11,439 bases of DNA, from contig NW_008705607.1 in NCBI RefSeq assembly GCF_000186865.1, positions 1 to 11,439 on the forward strand, given 5' to 3'. The notes under the pieces were generated by a model, which did not search any database, was not told the DNA's origin, and worked only from the letters and a program-made list of their open reading frames with translations. The position numbers and the translations under genes were made by a program. Source of the stretch: Aureococcus anophagefferens. Taxonomy: Eukaryota; Sar; Pelagophyceae; Pelagomonadales; Pelagomonadaceae. Positions 6,677 to 11,439 of this stretch are shown here, piece by piece. How positions within the stretch are numbered: position 1 is the first letter of the stretch; the number at the start of each line of letters is the position of its first letter.

Positions 6677-7186
6677 AAAAGTTGACGCACCTCGCACGTC
6701 GCGGAAGTGGGTGCCGTGCAGCGAGCCGGCCCCAAAAATTAACGAAACAATCAGCAAATCGACAACCTTTGCGCGAAGTTGTCCGGAACGCATCGCGTTC
6801 GCCGCAGTGCGCCCGTCTTTCCGTCGCCGCGCGTCGTTCCGCGTCTCTAGGAGCGTCGCTGGGACGCTCAGCGGCACTCGCGTCGTCCAAAACGGCGGCC
6901 AGGTCGCTGAAATCGGCGATTTATGAGGCGACAATCGCATCGCGACGTGCGTACTCTTCTGGGGCTCGGCGCGCGCAGGAATCGGTCCGAGACCGTCGCC
7001 ACGTCGGGCTGGAAGCCGCTCGAAGCGTCCATCTGCGATGGGGGGCCCGGGGGACGACGCGACGGTCGACGAGTCGATCGCGCCGCCGCTTCCCCGAGAC
7101 CGCGCCCGCGCGCCGCGGTGCAGCTTCCGGCGGAACGCGCCGCCACCCTCGAAAGCCTCGCAGCCGTCGAGCAGGTGCTGGAACAC

Positions 7187-7488
7187 TCAACACGTTCCGG
7201 AGATTGGCGGGGACTACGACGCGGCCGGGATCGAAACCGGGCTCGACGGCGAGCGACTCGGGTCCCGCGAACTCTGGACAACGATCACCGTCGCTGCGCT
7301 CCGTCCGGCAGGTCATCCTGGCGCATATCCTCTGCGACCAGCGCCGCCGGCCGCGTCGACGACTTCGAGACGCGCGCGCGCGGCGCCGTCGACTCGGCCG
7401 CGCGGCGCGGACGCCCGTAGTCGCGGCACCGGCTCTGGCACGGATGTTCGCGAATGTCGGCGATTCCCCTCGCAAATTAAGACAAGTC
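7187..7488. other. Gap with no supported gene
   Basis: This lies between the end of duplication copy B and the stop of the F-box-like gene. Several frames are open on both strands because of high GC, but none has convincing composition. A T-arm-like string near 7217-7235 (minus strand) was examined and not accepted as a tRNA. Confidence 0.5.
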
Positions 7489-8012
7489 TTACGCGTCCGA
7501 GTCGCTTGAGCCGAGTACCTCGTCGAACTCGGCGTCAAGCGCTGCGCGCATGTCTGCGGGCGAAAGAGTGCCTGAATCAATTCCTCGGTCGTCGCCGCCA
7601 GGTAACGCGCGCCGAGCGCGTCGGGGTCGAGCCCCAACTCGACGGCCAACAGCATCGCGTATATGTTGCCTTGAGCGCGCCGCGACGCGGCCGCGCGCGC
7701 CGAGCACTCGAGCGCGACGGACGTCATCTCGACGGACGCGAGCGCGCGTCCGTCGAGGCAGTCCAAGACGAACGCGAGCGCCCAGTCCACCTGGCGCAGC
7801 GCGCCCAGGCTCTCGGATGGTCGCAGGCTCAAGGCCTGCACCCCGCCCGGGCGTCCCACGTTTGGAGACGCTTTCAGGCTCCAGGCGGCCAGGCCATCGA
7901 CGTTGCGAGCCGAGCCGGCGGTCTCGGCTTTCGCCCATTTGGGCACTACCACCTCCGTCCCGTTTAGCGTCCCGTTTAGCATCGCTTTTCGCCAGTCGCC
8001 GGCGCCACGCAT
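7489..8012 (-). CDS. F-box-like small protein with apparent frameshift
   Basis: ATG at 8012 (GTG at 8018 is less likely) opens about 149 residues of mixed composition. Residues about 75-112 (DWALAFVLDCLDGRALASVE, then MTSVALECSARAAASR) resemble an F-box: a hydrophobic helix, then L-D-G-R-x-L-A-S-V and a Cys/Arg-bearing helix. F-boxes tether substrate receptors to SCF ubiquitin ligases, so that role is only a possibility. After TTEELIQAL the frame becomes implausible, while the frame one base back continues as SPADMRAALDAEFDEVLGSS and an acidic end with stop at 7489. The change near 7560-7572 needs one extra base next to TTT/CCC runs. It may be a sequencing error or a lesion. A short duplicated NGT-LNGT stands near the N-terminus. 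Confidence 0.5.
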
Positions 8013-8090
8013 GCTCACGCTTCCCGGTGTTTTGCCGAGGTGAAAATCGATGCCTCAGGTCCGAAGGGAGGTCGAGGCGGCTAAGGAGGC

Positions 8091-8098
8091 TCTGAGGA
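8091..8098. repeat. Left 8-bp target duplication of hAT MITE 1
   Basis: TCTGAGGA here is repeated exactly at 8262-8269 on the far side of the element. Confidence 0.9.
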
Positions 8099-8261
8099 CA
8101 GTGAAGTGATCAACGTACATCTACGCCGGCGTAGATTAATTAATTAATATCAATCGATCATTTTGGGCCCGCATTCATTAGTCCTCCGTAGAGGTCGTGC
8201 GTCGACCGCGCGCGAAAAAAAAATCCACGCCATCAGAATTAGAGTTTTGATCACTTCACTG
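8099..8261. mobile_element. hAT-type MITE 1 (163 bp)
   Basis: The element has perfect 15-bp terminal inverted repeats, CAGTGAAGTGATCAA and its complement, and is bounded by an exact 8-bp direct repeat TCTGAGGA. An 8-bp duplication and CAGTG ends are typical of the hAT superfamily. It holds no ORF of note, so it is non-autonomous. Inside are a 16-bp palindrome TCTACGCCGGCGTAGA (8120-8135), a TTAAT-rich stretch and an A9 run. Its subterminal blocks are shared with the element at 11068-11438. Confidence 0.88.
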
Positions 8262-8269
8262 TCTGAGGA

Positions 8270-8502
8270 GCCTCCGAGGGGGCCTCTGACGCCTCCTCTG
8301 CCGAGCGCGAACCTCGACGGCGTAGCGTCTACTTACGTGAGTTTCACCTGGAATCCCGCCGGCCGGCGACGGCGTCGACACAGGATAACGGGCCGATCCA
8401 CAGAAGCTCCGGGGCCGCGACCCCGACGCGCGCACCGCGCCGCGTAATGAAAACTCAAGAGGTTATGAAAGAGGGGGAGGGGAGAGAACCTCAGGCAGCA
8501 CT
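8270..8502. other. Intergenic region between MITE 1 and the propeller gene
   Basis: This lies 3' of the propeller gene stop (8503) and 5' of the F-box-like gene. It contains the GTAAGT donor candidate at 8331-8336 (minus strand). I see no clear polyadenylation signal, RNA gene or convincing ORF. Confidence 0.5.
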
Positions 8503-10983
8503 TCAGTTCCGCCCGCGACGTCCGCCGCCGCCCATGGGGCCCATGCGGCCGCCCGCCGCGCCGCCGCGGAAGCCGCCGCCGCCCATGCCGCCGCCCATGC
8601 CGCCGAGGCCCGCCATGGCCGCGGCCATGTCGCCGCCCTCGCCGTTGCGGCCCATGCGCTCGGCCATCTGGTTGATCGCGTCCATGTCGACGTCGGAGAT
8701 GCCGCCGCGGCCGCCGCCGAGCTTGCCGAACGCGCCGCCGCCGCGGCCGCCGCCGTTCTTGCGGAGGATCTGGAAGCCGAAGACGACGATGAGGCCGACG
8801 AAGAGGATGGGCATGCGCATCCAGGAGATGTCGCGGTCCGGCGGGTCGTAGCGCAGCAGGCTCTCGAGGACGCGCACGGCGCCCGCGCCGTCGTCGTACG
8901 CGAAGAGGATCTCCTGCATCGACATGCCCGCGACGAACGACGCGGCGAACTTGTGCGGCGGCGCGGCGTCGGACTCGTTCGCGAGGCGCTGCGCGGCGAC
9001 GAGGCGGTAGCCGCCGGGGCCCGGCACCGTCGTGTTGTGGATCGCGAGGAAGTGCGCCGATGAACTCACGAGGAAGCCCTTGGTCGTCGCGAGCTTGGGC
9101 GGCGCGACGTGCGGGGAGCTCGGGAGCTTGGTCGTGAGGCGGCAGGCCGGCGCGCCGCCGTCGCCCTGGCGCGCGCGCGTGTTGAAGGCGAGGAGCTCGC
9201 CCGTCTCGTAGGCGACGTGGAGCACGCCGGGGTTCAACGCGTCGAAGGCCACGTCGCTCACCGTCGCGGGCGGGCCGCGGCAGACCGCGGGCGAGAGGCG
9301 CCAGCGGCTCGAGGAGACGAAGCGGACGACGGCGCCGTCGGCGACGGCGAAGGCCGAGCCGCTCCGCTTGAGCGCCGTGATGGGCGCGTCCGTCGCGACC
9401 TGTGTGCAAATAAAATCGTCAACCGACTTCAATGTGCGCGTACGAGACAACTCGACGAGAGCAATCGATTCGTCCGAAAATCAGCCAAATCGACTTCGAT
9501 TTGACCGAGCTAGAGAATTTCAAAGTTTGGTCGGGACGCCCCAAACCAGTGGTTGATTTGCACACAGGTCACAACGGCGACCTCGCCCTGCTTCGTGCCG
9601 TTGCGCGCGTAGATGCGCACGCTGCCGAGGTCGTCGGCGGCGGCGACGAACTTGCCGCTGCCGCGCCAGGTGAAGAGCTGGAGGTGCGCGACGCGCGCGA
9701 GCGACGACTCGTAGGACCCGTCGGGCTGCTCCACGGGCGCGAACGCGGGCGCGACCGTCGCCTCGGGCCGGACGACCAAGCCCAGGCCCGAGCTCGACCT
9801 ACCAAGTGCGACGGGGTCGGATTTCTTCGCATCTTCAGACGGGGTCGGATTTCTTCACATCTTCGGGCGAAATTCACGCGAAAAAACACTCCTGTCGCTC
9901 GACGCTGAGCTCGACCGGAGCGCGGGCCCCGCGGGCCGCGGCGGCGGCGGCGGCGGCGCGCCGCCGTCGTCCTCGTCCCGGGCCCGCGGCCGCGGCCGCG
10001 GCCGCCGCCCCGCGAGGACGGCGTCGTCCTGCCAGAGCGTGAGGTTGTAGAACTGGACCTCGCCGCCCGCGCCCGCCGTCGCGAGCACGGGCTCCTCGGC
10101 GCCGTCGAAGGCGACGGCGGCGACGCCCCCGGCGTGGCCCGTGTCGACGGCCGCGACGACCTCGCCCGCGGCGTCGTGGAACGCGATCGTCCCGTTGTCG
10201 TACGCCAGCAGCAGCAGGTTCACGTAGTTGAAGACGGGCACGGACGGGCCGCGGCGGCCCCGGCGCTGGCCTGCGGGGAGGTCATCGTGGGGCCCGACGT
10301 ACGTCTGGGCGGACCGCGACGAGAAGCTCTCGCGTACGCGTCGCCTCGGAAACTCTCGTCGAACCGGAGGCCGCGAAACGTACGAGGAGGCACGCGCCAC
10401 GCCTCGGACGCCGCCGCGGACCCGTGCCGAGCTGGGGCGGCCGGCCGCGCGTGCGGAAGGAGAGGACCTGGAGCGCGCCGAGCGCGCCGTCCGGCGCGAG
10501 GCTCACCTTGTCCATGACCAGGTCGCCCACGGCGTAGCCGCCGTCGCCGCCGCGGCCGTCGTAGGCGCTCCGCGGCCGCGGCCGCCGCGGCTCGTCGTCG
10601 CCGTCGCCCCGCGGCGGCGGCCGCGCAACGCCCGGCGCGCCCGGCGGCGCCGCGCGCCGCGCCGCGGCCGCCGCGGGCGCGCACGACAGCGCGGCCGACG
10701 CCGCCGCGAGCGACGCGCACGCGTCGCCGCCCGCCGCCGGCAGCGCCGCGCCCGCCGCCGCCGCGCGGCGCAGCGCGCCCAGCAGCTCGACCTTGCGCTG
10801 CGACGCCGCGATGAGCGCCTCCGTCGCCGCGAGCTCCGCGTCGAGGGCCGCGAGCGGGCCGTCGGCGCCCGCCGCCAGGGCCCCGGACGCGGCGACCTCG
10901 ACCTTGGCGTTCTTCTTGCGGCCGAAGGGGCCGGCGTCGGCGCAGGCCAGCGCGAGGCACGCGAGGACGCCGCGCAGCTGCAT
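8503..10983 (-). CDS. Secreted/type I membrane beta-propeller (WD40-like) protein, at least four exons
   Basis: ATG at 10983 gives a signal peptide (MQLRGVLACLALACADA). A short coiled coil follows (LDAELAATEALIAASQRKVE), then Ala/Pro-rich linkers and DLVMDKVSLAPDG. Exon 2 (ending at 9916) carries propeller-like strands such as VNLLLLAYDNGTIAFHDAAG and EPVLATAGAGGEVQFYNLTL. Exon 3 is 9798-9576 (VAHLQLFTWRGSGKFVAAAD). Exon 4 is 9399-8503, with more blades, one transmembrane helix (MRMPILFVGLIVVFGFQIL) and a Gly/Met-rich tail containing DVDMDAINQMAERMG. NGT, NLT, NTT and NES glycosylation sequons all precede the helix, fitting a lumenal propeller and cytosolic tail. The frame is continuous across the introns at 9799-9915 and 9400-9575. 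The exon 1-exon 2 junction, between about 10440 and 10260, is unresolved. I do not recognise a named family. The start lies 85 bp from the MITE at 11068. Confidence 0.65.
9400..9567. mobile_element. Introner-like DNA element (168 bp) forming an intron
   Basis: It ends in a perfect 12-bp inverted repeat, CTGTGTGCAAAT / ATTTGCACACAG. The repeat extends by five bases (CAACC) after an 8-bp gap on one side. It is flanked by 8-bp direct repeats that differ at two bases: GTCGCGAC at 9392-9399 and GTCACAAC at 9568-9575. It is less GC-rich than the exons and has no long ORF. On the minus strand the intron is 9575-9400: the donor GT comes from the target copy and the acceptor AG from the element's terminal repeat. 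Splicing joins GCC to GTC in phase 0 (KQGEVA/VATDAP) and removes in-frame stops. This matches the introner mechanism described for Aureococcus. Confidence 0.85.
9799..9915 (-). other. Intron flanked by a target-site-like direct repeat (117 nt)
   Basis: The sequence GTCGAGCTC lies at both ends on the minus strand: 9915-9907 at the donor side and 9798-9790 as the first bases of the next exon. The donor is the GT of the first copy; the acceptor is GGTAG. Splicing joins CTC-CG to G-TCG in phase 2 and removes an in-frame TGA near 9855. The duplication implies birth by insertion, but the internal ends (CAGCGTCG and CTTGGTAG) are not inverted repeats. Confidence 0.75.
9810..9865. repeat. Two 28-bp tandem repeats inside the intron
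   Basis: Units starting at 9810 and 9838 both read gacggggtcggatttcttc followed by RCATCTTC, differing by one internal base. They make up about half of the 117-nt intron. Confidence 0.85.
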
Positions 10984-11059
10984 GATGCGACGTTGCGTGA
11001 GTCGCTGTCGATGGCGTTTTTGAGGCGAGCTTGTGGTAAATCTGCGGCGAGTCTTCAGC

Positions 11060-11067
11060 TTTGCTGC
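11060..11067. repeat. Expected left target duplication of hAT MITE 2
   Basis: TTTGCTGC precedes the left terminal repeat. Only the first base of the right copy (T at 11439) is inside the window, and it agrees. Confidence 0.5.
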
Positions 11068-11438
11068 CAGTGCCCCGATCAACGTACATCTAGGTGCACC
11101 CATAGGAAATTAATTAATAAAGATCAATCATCGAATTCCGGCCGGCGGAGCCAGAGTCATTAGTCGTCCATAGAGGCTGTACGTCGACCGCGCGCGCGGG
11201 CGCGGTGTCGCGGCGGTCCGCGGGCTGAAATCACGGCCAAAATTGGGTTATGGTCGTATCAAAGCAAGTTTGATGATATTCGCGCGTTAATTGCACGTTT
11301 GCGATGGCTTTTTGCGCGCGGTCGCTGGTTCGGGTCGCGAAATCGCAAGATTTAACTTCAACAAAAGTGCTGAAGTTCAACAAAAATGTTGACTTTTAAA
11401 TCCAGGCTATCAGAATCTGAGTTTTGATCGGTGCACTG
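11068..11438. mobile_element. hAT-type MITE 2 (371 bp)
   Basis: The ends are CAGTGCCCCGATCAA and the complement of CAGTGCACCGATCAA, a 15-bp inverted repeat with one mismatch. Subterminal blocks are shared with MITE 1: GATCAACGTACATCTA, an AATTAATTAATA stretch, CATTAGTC-TCC-TAGAGG, CGTCGACCGCGCGCG, and ATCAGAAT-GAGTTTTGATC. Compared with MITE 1 it carries about 200 extra bases (about 11195-11395), AT-richer than the surroundings, without a convincing ORF. It ends one base before the window edge and lies in the 5' flank of the propeller gene. Confidence 0.82.
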
Positions 11439-11439
11439 T

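Larger units (their letters stand above)
5852..7186. repeat. Segmental duplication, copy B
   Basis: This matches bases 1-1344. Bases 6177-6732 are identical to 326-881. The stretch 6733-7186 differs by substitutions (about ten in its first 200 bases) and small indels, including a 4-bp deletion next to GAGGG near 7150. The Hv1 part differs at four clustered bases plus 6176. Copy B continues leftward into the rest of its Hv1 gene, so in this copy the channel is not cut. Confidence 0.97.
8081..8336 (-). other. Candidate 5'-UTR intron containing the hAT MITE
   Basis: On the minus strand a perfect donor GTAAGT (8336-8331) is followed 250 bases later by CTCCTTAG (acceptor ending at 8081), just before the F-box-like start codon at 8012. 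The MITE at 8099-8261 lies wholly inside. No transcript evidence is available and the upstream exon is not identified, so this is a splice-site-only call. Confidence 0.25.

Noticed and set aside
4753..7205. Shared string cacgttccggagat near 4764 and 7191
   Set aside because: A match of about 14 bases in a biased 11-kb window is expected by chance, and the flanks do not align.
7205..7275. Possible tRNA (GGTTTCGATCC-like T-arm on the minus strand)
   Set aside because: No matching acceptor stem, D-arm or anticodon arm could be folded upstream; the string is explained by GC-rich chance.
10220..11089. Alternative minus-strand frame overlapping exon 1 of the propeller gene
   Set aside because: It is Arg/Gly/Ala-rich and lacks a signal peptide; only its stretch near 10330-10420 looks protein-like, which may reflect the unresolved exon 1-2 junction.

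Overview
The window looks like nuclear DNA of a GC-rich unicellular stramenopile alga; a pelagophyte such as Aureococcus is my best guess. The reasons are spliceosomal introns, two U2 snRNA genes, strong G/C preference at third codon positions, a voltage-gated proton channel, a RelA/SpoT-like plus TPR protein, and an intron built like the DNA-transposon 'introners' described in Aureococcus. The species is an inference from these traits; no database search was run. Every gene I can support is on the minus strand.

Layout from right to left, in the direction of transcription. At 11068-11438 lies a hAT-type MITE. At 10983-8503 is a multi-exon gene for a secreted or type I membrane beta-propeller protein. 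Two of its introns (9400-9575 and 9799-9915) are flanked by direct repeats that supply the donor GT, the signature of intron birth by insertion. At 8099-8261 is a second, shorter hAT MITE with a perfect 8-bp target duplication. At 8012-7489 is a small F-box-like gene with an apparent frameshift. At 7186-5852 is copy B of a segmental duplication, holding a U2 snRNA gene, a compound CT/CA microsatellite and an Hv1-type proton channel whose coding region runs past the duplicated part. Direct repeats derived from the channel's 3' end follow at 5156-4994, then a weak acidic ORF (4972-4564). At 4381-2388 is the RelA/SpoT-like plus TPR gene, again with one frame change, followed by a Pro/Ala-rich ORF (about 2309-1017). 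At 1344-1 is copy A of the duplication, with a second U2 gene, the same microsatellite and the first 88 codons of a second Hv1 channel cut by the window edge.

The strongest observation is the duplicated U2/microsatellite/Hv1 cassette, 5851 bp apart. A 556-bp block (326-881 versus 6177-6732) covering U2 and the highly mutable microsatellite is identical between copies, while the flanks differ. A CT tract directly 3' of U2, inside a roughly 6-kb repeat spacing, resembles the human RNU2 array, which is known for concerted evolution. The second main observation is the pair of transposon-like introns in one gene, next to two hAT MITEs. The genes do not form a pathway; they are separate eukaryotic transcription units. 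Exon boundaries are certain only where the reading frame and duplicated target sites agree.
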